Shown here: piece by piece, positions 25,258 through 33,884 of the stretch | How positions within the stretch are numbered: the stretch's first letter is position 1 | Layout of the letters: each line of letters starts with the position of its first letter | NCBI RefSeq assembly: GCF_900107765.1 | Contig: NZ_FNQY01000010.1 | Span: forward strand, 107,083 to 171,082 | Source: Arachidicoccus rhizosphaerae | Lineage (GTDB): Bacteria; Bacteroidota; Bacteroidia; Chitinophagales; Chitinophagaceae | Direction of reading: 5' to 3' | Length of the DNA: 64,000 nt | Made by a program: the position numbers and the translations under genes | The notes under the pieces: model-generated | Told to the model about the DNA's origin: nothing | What the model saw: only the letters and a program-made list of their open reading frames with translations | The model's database searches: none

Positions 25258-25773
25258 ATGAAAAGAATCTTTATGCTACTTATTGGGGCAGTAATCACAT
25301 CTTATGGCTTTTCACAAGACAAAATTATTTTACACAACGGGACTACAATTGACGGCAAAGTCATTAAGGTCTCTGAATATGTAATTGAATACACATTCCA
25401 GAACGAAACGGCGGAACAAACCCTAAGCAAGTATGCGGTAGAAGATATCACTTATGGCTCCAGCGGCAGAAAAGAAAAAGTTAGCGACAAAGTTGATATT
25501 TCCGGAGAAGAGGGCTGGCGCAACGTTGTAATTCTTGAAGACAAAAGCCAAATTACCGGTCTTACCAAAGTAGATGACATCAAAGGGAAATCGGCCTTTT
25601 TCAATATGAGATCTGCAAACGGAACAGACACGAAAGCGACTTTAGATCTAAAGAAAAAAGCGGCAAAGCTGGGATGTGAGTTTGTATTTATTACCGCAGA
25701 TAAAGATTCCCGGTTTGGTACAGGGCTTGGTTCAAATCAAACAACCAAAAGGGCTATTGCATTAAAATACTGA
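25258..25773 (+). CDS. Secreted hypothetical protein, 171 aa
   Basis: The N-terminus MKRIFMLLIGAVITSYGFSQ is a standard Sec signal peptide cleaved after about residue 19. The mature protein begins DKIILHNGTTIDGKVIKVSEY and continues VIEYTFQNETAEQTLSKYAVEDITYGSSG, a beta-rich pattern seen in many Bacteroidota exported proteins that start with an IxLxNGxxIxGxVxxVxxxxIxY repeat. A second similar unit (NVVILEDKSQITGLTKVDDIKGKSAF) follows. No catalytic motif or lipobox is visible. It is monocistronic, with its own promoter candidate and terminator. Function unknown; probably periplasmic or outer-membrane-associated. Confidence 0.8.
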   Translation: MKRIFMLLIGAVITSYGFSQDKIILHNGTTIDGKVIKVSEYVIEYTFQNETAEQTLSKYAVEDITYGSSGRKEKVSDKVDISGEEGWRNVVILEDKSQITGLTKVDDIKGKSAFFNMRSANGTDTKATLDLKKKAAKLGCEFVFITADKDSRFGTGLGSNQTTKRAIALKY

Positions 25774-25859
25774 CAACAGTCTTCCTGTTTTCCTTGCGGT
25801 CAATTGCCATGGTTCAAAATAAAGCGACTGAAGGCTGCCCGTTGGAAACACTTTCATTC

Positions 25860-25892
25860 AAGCATTAAGTATAACAGCTTAATGCTTTTTTT
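25860..25892 (+). terminator. Intrinsic terminator after the 171-aa protein gene
   Basis: Stem AAGCATTAAG/CTTAATGCTT (25860-25869 and 25878-25887) with an 8-nt loop, followed by a T-run. Confidence 0.85.
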
Positions 25893-26015
25893 ATATGGAT
25901 ATTTAACCCGAAGTACACAACCACAAATTCCGGGGTAATGCTCGCACTTCTGATAATAAATCCCTCAAAAACCCGTATCTTCACTATCCAAAATCAATAA
26001 AAACCAGCCTAGATC

Positions 26016-27209
26016 ATGAGAAACTACCTTATCGCTATTTTAAGCATGCTGTTTCTTATAACAGCAAACCGGGCCCTATCTCAGCAAAAGATTATTATTG
26101 ACGGTTCCCTTACAGGGGTAAGAGAGGGCGCTCACATATCGCTTATGAAAGAAGAAGGATCTGTAGGCCGCCAGGTAACCATAGACAGCATAAAGCAAGG
26201 ACATTTCCGGTTAGAATATACCCCGGAGGATACCTTGATCGAGTACTATTCTGTCATGTCTTTTGATGACGACTTCCCTTCAATGTCGTTGAAGATATGG
26301 GCTAAAGCCGGCCATCCTATACAAATCCAAGGAAATAACAATCTGGTCTATACCTGGCAGGTCAAAAGTGATCTACAGGAACAACAAGAGTGGTCTTATT
26401 TTATACAGGCAAACAAAGCAGACTGGGATCAGTTCCAGCAATTGACGATACAAAGAAAAGGATTAATTGAAACACTTATGGATGATCAAGCTGAACCAGA
26501 AAAAAAGAACGCCGCAAAATCAGCAGTTGCTTCTTTGGATAAAGAATCTGACTCCATTGAATATAAAATTCAGAAGAACAATCTGGCCTTACTTGAAAAG
26601 GCGACAATGACCCCTACAAAACTGGAGGTATTAAACAGCGTGGCAAACCAGATTAAATGGAACCATGCTGACTCGTTCACAGCTCCTGTCACAAAGATAT
26701 TCAACAATCTCACCCCGGCGCTTAAAAACAGCATTTACGGAGAAAAAATTGCACTTGCTTTATTCCCGCCGCAGACCGTAAAGGAAGGCGACCCCATGTA
26801 CGACACGGATCTGACGGATATAGCAGGCCGCCCCCATCATCTCGCAGATTTTAAAGGTAAATATATTTTAATTGACTTCTGGAGCTTTGGATGCGGTCCT
26901 TGTCATGCATCCGTTCCCGAACTCAAAGAGATTGAGCAGAAACTTAAAGACAAACTGACGGTGGTCAGTCTTTCCAGCGACACTAAAAGTGTCTGGAAAA
27001 AAGCAACTGATTACTTTAAAATGACGGGCAATAACTTCAGCGACGGCAAAGAAGACCGTGGAATTTATGCGAAGTACGGCGTTCAAGGCATCCCGCATTA
27101 TGTGCTGATTACACCGGAAGGCACCATCCAGTCTGCCTGGACCGGTTACGGCACAGGTAGCATAAAAAGCAAAATCAAACAATTAACAGGCTTTACAATA
27201 GACGACTAA
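26016..27209 (+). CDS. TlpA/ResA-like exported thioredoxin-fold protein
   Basis: A periplasmic thiol-disulfide oxidoreductase of the Bacteroidota type. The signal peptide is MRNYLIAILSMLFLITANRALSQ. Then comes a beta-rich N-terminal domain of the DUF4369 kind (IIIDGSLTGVREGAHISLMKEEG), a charged helical middle (about residues 120-230) and a C-terminal AhpC/TSA-type thioredoxin domain (about 255-397). That domain has LTDIAGRPHHLADFKGKYIL, the active site WSFGCGPCHASVPEL with CGPC, and the cis-Pro loop GIPHYVLITPEG. The likely role is reduction or isomerisation of exported protein thiols. The 397 aa length is typical. The small Zn-ribbon gene follows 38 bp downstream. Confidence 0.92.
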   Translation: MRNYLIAILSMLFLITANRALSQQKIIIDGSLTGVREGAHISLMKEEGSVGRQVTIDSIKQGHFRLEYTPEDTLIEYYSVMSFDDDFPSMSLKIWAKAGHPIQIQGNNNLVYTWQVKSDLQEQQEWSYFIQANKADWDQFQQLTIQRKGLIETLMDDQAEPEKKNAAKSAVASLDKESDSIEYKIQKNNLALLEKATMTPTKLEVLNSVANQIKWNHADSFTAPVTKIFNNLTPALKNSIYGEKIALALFPPQTVKEGDPMYDTDLTDIAGRPHHLADFKGKYILIDFWSFGCGPCHASVPELKEIEQKLKDKLTVVSLSSDTKSVWKKATDYFKMTGNNFSDGKEDRGIYAKYGVQGIPHYVLITPEGTIQSAWTGYGTGSIKSKIKQLTGFTIDD

Positions 27210-27247
27210 CTGCAATGAGGCTAACAACATAAAAAAATCCTGAAAAC

Positions 27248-27535
27248 ATGCATTGCCCCCGCTGCCAACAAGCCATACCCGTTAAAAAGTGCTTCTTGCT
27301 ATCCAATAATACTGTTGTCACCTGCCGGCACTGCGGTGCCCGGTTACAGCCTGAAAAAATGAGCAGTGCGGCTTTTCCGGCCAGCTTCCTCGCAACCGCA
27401 TTACCGGGCTATTACATGGCCAGAAAATATAATTCATTACCTAAAGGCATGCTGATGGGAGCGGTGATTGGTATAATATTGTATAGTACTATTGTCATTT
27501 ACACTTATTGTAACGTAAAACTCCGGGAAATCTGA
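27248..27535 (+). CDS. Small zinc-ribbon membrane protein, 95 aa
   Basis: Two Cys pairs, MHCPRCQQAI and VVTCRHCGARL, form a zinc-ribbon-like module in the first 35 residues. It is followed by two hydrophobic segments (about 43-59 and 72-90, the latter GMLMGAVIGIILYSTIVIYTY). It is close behind the TlpA-like gene on the same strand, so may be co-transcribed. No known family name comes to mind. The function is unknown; the metal-binding and membrane location are inferred from motif and hydropathy. Confidence 0.75.
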   Translation: MHCPRCQQAIPVKKCFLLSNNTVVTCRHCGARLQPEKMSSAAFPASFLATALPGYYMARKYNSLPKGMLMGAVIGIILYSTIVIYTYCNVKLREI

Positions 27536-27916
27536 ACGATACTCAAATAATCATCCTCTCTTTATTCAATTTGGTATTTACCGGATACGCAGTTGGTTAG
27601 TCATCTTATTGCAAAATGATGTTTAAGGCCACCCTAACCGTTCCAACTGTCACCCAATCAATGGCAAACCCCGATCATCTGGATGTACGATCTGCGGCTA
27701 CGCCATTAAATTATTGTAAATGTCTATTTTCCGCTCGATCAGAGCCGATGAAAAGTTGTAACTTAGATAAGCAAAAGCAGCATAAGTGCTTGATAAGTCC
27801 TGAGCATAATCAGGACACACCGGATAGCCCGCAACCGTAGCAGAATGGAAGTTTTTATTTTCAGTTGCAGCAAGCAGGAATTTTATTTAAATCTTTAACC
27901 CTTAAAATACAGACTT
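27536..27916. other. Gap with a protein-like minus-strand remnant
   Basis: The 74-codon plus-strand frame at 27616-27840 is unconvincing. The minus strand of roughly 27715-27880 is open and reads protein-like (AGYPVCPDYAQDLSS, then YNFSSALIERKIDIYNNLMA and stop) but has no start codon. It may be a gene fragment. The family is not recognised. Confidence 0.3.
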
Positions 27917-28372
27917 ATGCAAACGGAAAAGCGTTTTTCAAATGTAGCGGCCTATATAGCCAGTTTCCCGCCGGATATTCAGATGCTGCTCGATGATGTA
28001 CGCAGTACTGTCAGAAAAGCGGCCCCCGGCGCTACTGAAAGTATAAGTTATGGCGTACCTGCCTATCATTATAATGGAGAACCGGTACTATATTTTGGAG
28101 GATTTAAAAAACATATTGGCATTTTTGCCACTCCGGAAGCCCAACAGGAATTTCAGATGGAACTTTCAGATTACAAACAGGGAAAAGGGTCCGTTAAGTT
28201 TCCCTTTGCGAAGCCGCTTCCCCTGCCTTTAATTACAAGGATCGTAAAGTTTAAAATGCAGCGATTAAAAGAAAACGCAAAGTCTTCAAAGCAGGATACT
28301 GCTGCCGGCAAAACTTCTTCTCCCGCCAGAGCGGCTACTAGGTCAAAACGCGTCCCTAAGGCAAAAGCCTGA
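27917..28372 (+). CDS. DUF1801 (YdhG/iron-chaperone-like) protein
   Basis: The 151-aa cytoplasmic protein shows the DUF1801 signature: VAAYIASFPPDIQMLLDDVRSTVRKAAPGATESISYGVPAYHYNGEPVLYFGGFKKHIGIFATP (read in pieces along residues 10-75), then DYKQGKGSVKFPFAKPLPLPLITRIVKFKM. The fold resembles that of the Bacillus YdhG/Fra iron chaperone, but the biochemical role of most members is unknown. The last 35 residues or so are a Lys/Arg/Ala-rich low-complexity tail (SPARAATRSKRVPKAKA). The start ATG at 27917 matches the family N-terminus. Confidence 0.9.
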   Translation: MQTEKRFSNVAAYIASFPPDIQMLLDDVRSTVRKAAPGATESISYGVPAYHYNGEPVLYFGGFKKHIGIFATPEAQQEFQMELSDYKQGKGSVKFPFAKPLPLPLITRIVKFKMQRLKENAKSSKQDTAAGKTSSPARAATRSKRVPKAKA

Positions 28373-28446
28373 CAACAACAAGCATTATATTGGCTCTGGT
28401 AAAGCTGATTTAGCAAATCCTCCACCTAGGTTTGCCTAGAACGCAG

Positions 28447-28454
28447 TACCTTTG
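28447..28454 (+). promoter_or_regulatory. -7 element TACCTTTG upstream of the DUF6728 gene
   Basis: TAnnTTTG match located 44 bp before the ATG at 28498. The nearest TTTG (28431-28434) is too close (12 bp) for a canonical -33 element. Confidence 0.5.
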
Positions 28455-28497
28455 CATGGCTTTTAATCATTGCGCTCAGCATAAAGAACAATACATC

Positions 28498-28668
28498 ATG
28501 GGTATTTTAAAACAAATAGCAGAATATCTCTATATAAAAAAAGATAAGGATAAAAATAAGCCAAAGCCCAGTACCTACCTTAGAATGATGCATGGCATGA
28601 ACCGGATTTCAATTGTTATGTTCCTGCTGGCCATGCTGCTTTTACTCTATAGGCTGATTTTTAAATAA
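28498..28668 (+). CDS. DUF6728-type small membrane protein, 56 aa
   Basis: Read from the inner ATG at 28498 the protein is MGILKQIAEYLYIKKDKDKN, then STYLRMMHGMNRISIVMFLL and a hydrophobic end (AMLLLLYRLIFK). This agrees in length and in the MHGMNRISI-xMFL segment with the small Bacteroidota family DUF6728, as I remember it. One transmembrane helix, C-terminal; the N-terminal part is charged and cytosolic. A longer frame from 28432 would add 22 residues (MPRTQYLCMAFNHCAQHK...) that overlap the promoter, so the shorter start is preferred. Function unknown. Confidence 0.8.
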   Translation: MGILKQIAEYLYIKKDKDKNKPKPSTYLRMMHGMNRISIVMFLLAMLLLLYRLIFK

Positions 28669-28781
28669 GAAACTTTGTGCCTAATAAGTGCTTCATTTAA
28701 GGACAGTTTACCATTGAATAGCCCTGCATTCAGGGAAATACAAGCGAGGCTCATCATTATACTTTTGGCTGTCCCCTGATT

Positions 28782-29321
28782 TTATTTGGTCGGTTTATCT
28801 GTTTGTTCCTCCACTACCCTCTTTGCGGATTTCTGCCTGAATGAAAAATACCGCTGAGAAAAATAGGTGAATGACACGACAATTACCGTCATTAATATAT
28901 AGGAAGGTGTTGGATACCAATGAAATACCTCCACGAATAACTTAAGAATACTATAGTTTAAAAAGATATTTAGGATAAGAATTGTAAAATACCGAAACAG
29001 TTGTACCCGTCTTCGTAAATGCGATCCGGGGAATACCACAAACAGGTTCAGGTAAAAGCCAATGGGAAAGGTGATGCAAAAAGCGGTAATAAAGGAAGCC
29101 ACATAAGGGGTTAAAACCAACCCGAAGGGCAAATAGGCTAAATCCTTTTGATAGACAAAATGATAGCAAAAGGTGAATAATAATATATTAAAAGCCTGAT
29201 TGCCGCCACCACAAACAGCATATCTGAATGTATGTGCAGGTAAAAAACGCTCAAAGTACGGGTAGAAATAATCTATTGCACTTAAAATAGCATTTTTTAA
29301 TTTATAATGGAGCTTCAGCAT
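28782..29321 (-). CDS. GtrA-family membrane protein
   Basis: The 179-aa protein has four hydrophobic helices and GtrA-like features: HTFRYAVCGGGNQAFNILLFTFCYH at helix 1, a second helix at PYVASFITAFCITFPIGFYLNLFVVF, a third with LFRYFTILILNIFLNYSIL and a fourth at YILMTVIVVSFTYFSQRYFSF. Family members are thought to move lipid-linked sugars (polyprenyl-phosphate glucose type) across the cytoplasmic membrane for cell-surface glycosylation. No glycosyltransferase gene lies beside it. Monocistronic and on the minus strand, between unrelated genes. Confidence 0.88.
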   Translation of the reverse strand: MLKLHYKLKNAILSAIDYFYPYFERFLPAHTFRYAVCGGGNQAFNILLFTFCYHFVYQKDLAYLPFGLVLTPYVASFITAFCITFPIGFYLNLFVVFPGSHLRRRVQLFRYFTILILNIFLNYSILKLFVEVFHWYPTPSYILMTVIVVSFTYFSQRYFSFRQKSAKRVVEEQTDKPTK

Positions 29322-29628
29322 ATATATATTAATAAACCTTAATAAATATTAAAAATCAACAATAAACTTCTTGTCAGCTACACACCTAATCATTATAATT
29401 AAGCAGTGGCAAATGTATATCAGTTTTACATATAAAAGCATCCTAATTTACCCCCCGACAATTAGAGCTTTCCAATCATTTAAAGATGCCTTCCCTTAAA
29501 AAGGTTTTTGTAAAAGAGCCAGCGGGTGTGAACCGACTAATAAATGCCCCTGATTCCAGCTCACTGAAAACAGCTTATCTCCTAAATTATGCCAGTTTTA
29601 AGAGGCGATAAATACCTTTAAAACTCTA
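29322..29628. other. Divergent gap between gtrA-like gene and argS
   Basis: AT-rich. No ORF worth calling is visible. It should hold the promoter of the minus-strand GtrA gene, but no strong consensus was seen. Confidence 0.3.
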
Positions 29629-29660
29629 TTTGTTATTCCTTACTAAACAATTTATTTTTG
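29629..29660 (+). promoter_or_regulatory. Consensus promoter of argS
   Basis: TTTG at 29629-29632, a 20-bp spacer, then TATTTTTG at 29653-29660, matching the Bacteroidota consensus. The expected leader for argS is about 95 nt. Confidence 0.75.
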
Positions 29661-29761
29661 CCGCAGGAATTGCATGACTCCGCTAAAGGTGCCTCCTATA
29701 GGCAAATAAAAGTGAGTGCTGATTCCCAGATACTTAATAAATATTTAGCCAATACAAGCAC

Positions 29762-31549
29762 ATGAATATCATTATACAGTTAAAAACGGCCGCAGCCGCC
29801 ACCATTGAATCGCTCTACGGGGTACACCTGAGCCCGGAACAGGTACTGATCAATCAGACCAAACCCGAGTTTGAGGGAGATTATACCGTCGTACTGTTTT
29901 CCTTTGTAAAACAGCTAAGAAAATCCCCCGAAGTGCTGGGTCAGGAGATTGGTGAACAAATGATTAAAAACTGGCCGGATCTGTTTACCGCCTATAATGT
30001 TATCAAGGGATTTTTAAACCTGAGCGTGGCGGATAGCTACTGGCTGAATTTTCTATTAGAAAATCAGCATAGCAAGGCCTTCGGTCAGTTGCCTGCTACT
30101 GGTAAAAGAGTCATGGTTGAGTACTCCTCTCCCAACACCAATAAGCCCCTGCATCTGGGACATTTAAGAAATAACTTCCTGGGGTTCAGTATTACGGAGA
30201 TTTTAAAAGCGGCCGGTCATCATACCTTTAGCTCCTGTGTGGTCAACGACAGGGGGATTCATATCTGTAAATCCATGATTGCCTGGCAGATGTTTGCAAA
30301 TGGAGCAACGCCTGAATCTACCGGCACCAAGGGTGATCATTTTGTAGGCCAGTATTACGTGAAGTTCAATGACGAGTACAAAACTCAGGTACAAGCCCTT
30401 GTTGACAGCGGCATGGAAGCGGAACTGGCAGAAAAGCAGGCTCCCATTATGGAAGCCACGCAGCAAATGCTGCTGGACTGGGAAGCCGGCAAGCCAGAAG
30501 TCATCGAACTCTGGAATAAAATGAACAGCTGGGTGTACAAAGGTTTTGATGCTACCTACAAAATGATAGGTACTCATTTCGATAAAGTTTATTATGAGAG
30601 CAATACTTATTTATTAGGTAAAGACCTGGTCGTAGAAGGACTTAAAAAACAGGTCTTCTATCAGAAAGAAGATGGCAGTGTCTGGATTGATCTGACCCGG
30701 GACGGATTGGATGAAAAACTCGTTCGTCGCCGCGACGGCACTTCCGTTTATATTACCCAAGATATCGGGCTGGCAGAAGAAAAACAAAAAGAATATGATA
30801 TTCAGGAAAGCATCTACGTAGTAGGCGATGAACAGAATTATCATTTTAAAGTTTTAAAACTCATTTGCCAGAAATTAGGATTGCCTTCAGCTGACGGCAT
30901 CTATCATCTAAGCTACGGCATGGTGGAATTGCCCTCCGGCAAAATGAAAAGCAGAGAAGGGACCGTAGTAGACGCGGATGATCTCATTGCGTCCATGATT
31001 GATATCGCCCGTCAAAAAACCGAAGAGCTGGGCAAGGTCAGCGACTTCAGTGAAAAAGAGCTGGCTGAACTTTATAATATGATTGGTCTGGGTGCCCTTA
31101 AATTTTTTCTGTTACGCGTTGACCCTAAAAAGAAGATGCTCTTTAATCCGGAAGAAAGCATTGATTTCCATGGTTTTACCGGGCCATTTGTGCAGTATAC
31201 GCATGCCCGGATTCAAAGTATCTTAAGAAAACTGGAGGCGGCCGGAGCAGCCCCATCAACACCTGCAGTCGCTAAAAACTTGCTGCCGGCAGAAAAAGAA
31301 GTGTTGGTGACTTTGGAGCAATTCCCGGGACTCATTCAGGAAGCTGCTACCGAACACGACCCGTCTAAAATTGCTATTTATGTCTTTAACCTGGCTAAAC
31401 TTTTTAATGCGTTATATGCCGGGCATTCCATTTTGAATGCAGAGTCAGAAGAGAAAAAAGTACTCAGAGCACATATCGCTGCCCTTACAGGAACTAGCAT
31501 TAAACGAGCCATGGCCCTTCTGGGTATCAGCGTGCCCGAACGTATGTAG
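29762..31549 (+). CDS. argS: Arginyl-tRNA synthetase
   Basis: Class Ia aminoacyl-tRNA synthetase charging tRNA-Arg. The 595-aa protein shows the N-terminal Add-1 domain (about 1-110), the HIGH-like motif in SSPNTNKPLHLGHLRNN (about 120-136), and GVVDAD-like active-site context. The KMSKS equivalent is ELPSGKMKSREGTVVDADDL (about 395). The C-terminal DALR anticodon-binding domain carries FVQYTHARIQSILRKLE and ends in MALLGISVPERM, the usual ArgRS terminus. Start, length and motifs are all standard. It has its own promoter and is followed by a strong hairpin. Confidence 0.97.
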   Translation: MNIIIQLKTAAAATIESLYGVHLSPEQVLINQTKPEFEGDYTVVLFSFVKQLRKSPEVLGQEIGEQMIKNWPDLFTAYNVIKGFLNLSVADSYWLNFLLENQHSKAFGQLPATGKRVMVEYSSPNTNKPLHLGHLRNNFLGFSITEILKAAGHHTFSSCVVNDRGIHICKSMIAWQMFANGATPESTGTKGDHFVGQYYVKFNDEYKTQVQALVDSGMEAELAEKQAPIMEATQQMLLDWEAGKPEVIELWNKMNSWVYKGFDATYKMIGTHFDKVYYESNTYLLGKDLVVEGLKKQVFYQKEDGSVWIDLTRDGLDEKLVRRRDGTSVYITQDIGLAEEKQKEYDIQESIYVVGDEQNYHFKVLKLICQKLGLPSADGIYHLSYGMVELPSGKMKSREGTVVDADDLIASMIDIARQKTEELGKVSDFSEKELAELYNMIGLGALKFFLLRVDPKKKMLFNPEESIDFHGFTGPFVQYTHARIQSILRKLEAAGAAPSTPAVAKNLLPAEKEVLVTLEQFPGLIQEAATEHDPSKIAIYVFNLAKLFNALYAGHSILNAESEEKKVLRAHIAALTGTSIKRAMALLGISVPERM

Positions 31550-31575
31550 ATAAATATCGCCCGATATTCTCTTCT

Positions 31576-31624
31576 ATAAACCAGCGACTTATTTAAATTA
31601 AATGTTCAATAGTCGCTGGTTTAT
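31576..31624 (+). terminator. Hairpin terminator after argS
   Basis: A perfect 14-bp inverted repeat (31576-31589 with 31611-31624) separated by 21 nt that can pair further. Only a short T-rich stretch follows, so it may work as a terminator or as a 3' stabilising hairpin. Confidence 0.65.
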
Positions 31625-32142
31625 AGTTTGTTATAATTATTAATTAACTTTTTACTTTAATACTTATTGCCCTTGCAGGATGTGCTCCTTTTTGGCAGAC
31701 TTATATGCTTAGCTATTTTAAGACTCCTTTTTGGTAAATACTTTCAGTACATGCACTACTATATTCAGGTCATCGATTTCTTAAAATCCCTGAAAAATGT
31801 ATCCTTAAGCCAATGATAGATTACCTACACTTATTAATGATCGAAGTACCAGGTAATTTAAAAATTACAGGATATACACTCCGGTGGAAAACTTAAACGG
31901 GCCTGCGCCTCTTTCCCCCTTTTAATCCCTCCCCCCAGCCTGGTTATTTTGTATTACATAATGTACAAACTTATAATATATTGAAAATAAAACACCTAAC
32001 CTGTCATCTTCTACCTGTTACCAACACTGAATGATGACGCCGGCTTTTCTCGAAGCTTACAATCGAATCCTGGAAAAGGGCGATTTGCGTCAAATTTTGC
32101 AATGTCCTTAGATAAAGCGTTTTAAATATTTAGAATAACCTG
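31625..32142. other. Gap with a possible 26-codon ORF
   Basis: Mostly AT-rich with a pyrimidine-rich tract at about 31908-31940. A short plus-strand frame at 32031-32111 reads MMTPAFLEAYNRILEKGD and ends QILQCP. It is protein-like but tiny, and its frame is closed immediately upstream by TGA. It could be a remnant or a leader peptide; not called as a gene. Confidence 0.25.
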
Positions 32143-32150
32143 TACCTTTG
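32143..32150 (+). promoter_or_regulatory. -7 element TACCTTTG upstream of the sphingolipid gene
   Basis: TAnnTTTG match 53 bp before the ATG at 32204. No clear -33 TTTG at the usual distance. Confidence 0.55.
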
Positions 32151-32203
32151 CCACACAAAAAAATCAGTATTATTGTCCTTTAAAATAAAAACTTTTAGAT
32201 ATT

Positions 32204-33481
32204 ATGGCAGATATTTTTGCAAGACTGCTTAAAGATGCTGGAGGTCCGATTGGTCAGCACCGTGAGAGAGCACATGGTTATTTTGCCTTCCCCAAACTGG
32301 AAGGAGAACTGGGAAGCCGCATGAAATTCCGGGGCAAGGACGTGATCGTCTGGAGCCTGAATAACTACCTGGGACTTGCCAATCACCCTGAAATCCGCAA
32401 GGCGGATACGGAGGCCTCCGCTGCATATGGACTGGCCTACCCCATGGGTGCCAGAATGATGAGCGGTAATACCGCTAAGCACGAAGAGCTGGAAGCACGA
32501 CTGGCTTCCTTTGAGCAAAAAGAAGACGCCATTTTACTAAATTACGGGTACCAGGGTATTATGAGCGTCATTGACGCTGTCTGTGGCCGTCATGATGTTA
32601 TCGTTTATGACGCTGAATGCCACGCCTGTATTATGGATGGTATGCGCATGCAGCTAGGTCATAAGTTTGTATTCAAACATAATGACATTGCTGATTTTGA
32701 AAAACAAATGGAGCGTGCCACCGCACTGATTGCCAAACAAGGTCAGGGAGGTATCCTTGTCATCTCCGAAGGAGTCTTCGGTATGGCCGGCGACCAGGGT
32801 AAAATCAAAGAAATCGTTGCACTCAAAGATAAATTCGAATTCAGAATATTGGTGGATGACGCACATGGCTTCGGAACGCTGGGTGAAAAAGGCGCCGGCG
32901 TTGGGGAAGCCCAGGACTGCCAGGACCAGATTGACCTGTATTTTTCAACTTTTGCAAAATCCATGGCTTCCATTGGCGGATTTATTGCCGGTGATAAAGA
33001 AATTATGGACTATATCCGCTATAATATCCGCTCCCAGATTTTCGCAAAGAGTCTGCCGATGCCTTTTGTCATTGGTAACTTAAAGCGCCTGGATATGCTG
33101 CAGACCATGCCGGAACTTAAGGAAAAGCTATGGAGCAATGCCTTAAAACTGCAAAATGGTCTTAAAGAAAAAGGATTCGATATCGGTAATACAAATACTC
33201 CTGTCACACCGGTATATATGAAAGGTGGTGTGGAAGAGGCTACGGCCATGGTTATGGACCTCAGAGAAAACTACAGCATCTTTGCTTCCATTGTCGTTTA
33301 TCCTGTCATCCCTAAGGGTCATATCATCTACAGACTGATACCTTCAGCAGCACATACGGATGAAGATATCCAACAGACTTTAATAGCATTCAGCGAAACC
33401 AAGAAAAAATTGGATGCCGGTGCGTATAAAGTAGCTGAGATTCCGGATGACTGGCGCAATGTAAAAGCATCAGATTGTTAA
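32204..33481 (+). CDS. spt: Serine palmitoyltransferase-like alpha-oxoamine synthase
   Basis: A PLP enzyme of the AONS/KBL/SPT group. Sphingolipid-making Bacteroidota carry this enzyme to condense serine with an acyl-CoA, giving 3-ketosphinganine. The 425 aa show SLNNYLGLANHPEI, YPMGARMMSGNTAKHEELEARLA, the PLP ring-stacking DAECHACIMDGMRM, VDDAHGFGTLGEKGAGVGE and the Schiff-base Lys in YFSTFAKSMASIGGF. Next comes RYNIRSQIFAKSLPMP, a segment I associate with Bacteroidota SPT rather than KBL or BioF, then the C-terminal VYPVIPKGHIIYRLIPSAAHT. Assignment to SPT over 2-amino-3-ketobutyrate ligase is by these segments and phylum habit. Cytoplasmic. Monocistronic. Confidence 0.85.
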   Translation: MADIFARLLKDAGGPIGQHRERAHGYFAFPKLEGELGSRMKFRGKDVIVWSLNNYLGLANHPEIRKADTEASAAYGLAYPMGARMMSGNTAKHEELEARLASFEQKEDAILLNYGYQGIMSVIDAVCGRHDVIVYDAECHACIMDGMRMQLGHKFVFKHNDIADFEKQMERATALIAKQGQGGILVISEGVFGMAGDQGKIKEIVALKDKFEFRILVDDAHGFGTLGEKGAGVGEAQDCQDQIDLYFSTFAKSMASIGGFIAGDKEIMDYIRYNIRSQIFAKSLPMPFVIGNLKRLDMLQTMPELKEKLWSNALKLQNGLKEKGFDIGNTNTPVTPVYMKGGVEEATAMVMDLRENYSIFASIVVYPVIPKGHIIYRLIPSAAHTDEDIQQTLIAFSETKKKLDAGAYKVAEIPDDWRNVKASDC

Positions 33482-33599
33482 AATACAATTTTTAAGTATA
33501 TCTTAATAAATAAGTTATAAGCGGTAATTAAAATTAAAGTTTAATAGTTGATAAGGACGAAATCTTTTGTCAACTGTTGCCTGAAAATAGATTACCTGA
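33482..33599. other. AT-rich spacer before the candidate RNA
   Basis: No ORF. It may contain the promoter of the structured RNA candidate at 33600-33719, but I see no clean TAnnTTTG element. Confidence 0.3.
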
Positions 33600-33719
33600 C
33601 AGGAGGTTTAAAGTAGTTTTGCTAGACTCAGGTATTTTGTACTATTGTTTCTTGCTTCAAGCCATCAGACAATAGTTATAAAATAGAAAGGCGCAAGAGC
33701 TTAAACCTCCTGTTTTTTT
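33600..33719 (+). ncRNA. Candidate structured RNA ending in an intrinsic terminator
   Basis: A 12-bp perfect outer stem (33600-33611 with 33701-33712) is followed directly by T7, a terminator-like end. Inside lie TTGC/GCAA pairing (about 33619-33622 with 33693-33696), an open region, and an apical stem ACTATTGT/ACAATAGT (33641-33648 with 33669-33676), extended by TTTT/AAAA. At the tip is a small CTTG-CTT-CAAG hairpin. The overall shape is a long rod with a central bubble, as in 6S-type RNAs, though an attenuator or 3'-UTR RNA is equally possible. It is not coding. It lies between spt and the UbiA gene, 166 bp before the latter. Confidence 0.4.
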
Positions 33720-33884
33720 GAACGCCTTCAAAGCCTGGCTATAACATCTTACATTACTGAGCAGAGAACATCCCTTTCATATTGACCTTGTCCAGTAAAA
33801 AGAAGTTATGTAATTGATTAAACAAGAAATTAGATTAAGCACCTTACTGGCTTAATCCAAGGACGATAGAATTCAGCAAGCACT

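Noticed and set aside
27616..27840. 74-codon plus-strand ORF
   Set aside because: No ribosome binding site or recognisable motif, and the opposite strand looks more protein-like; treated as chance.
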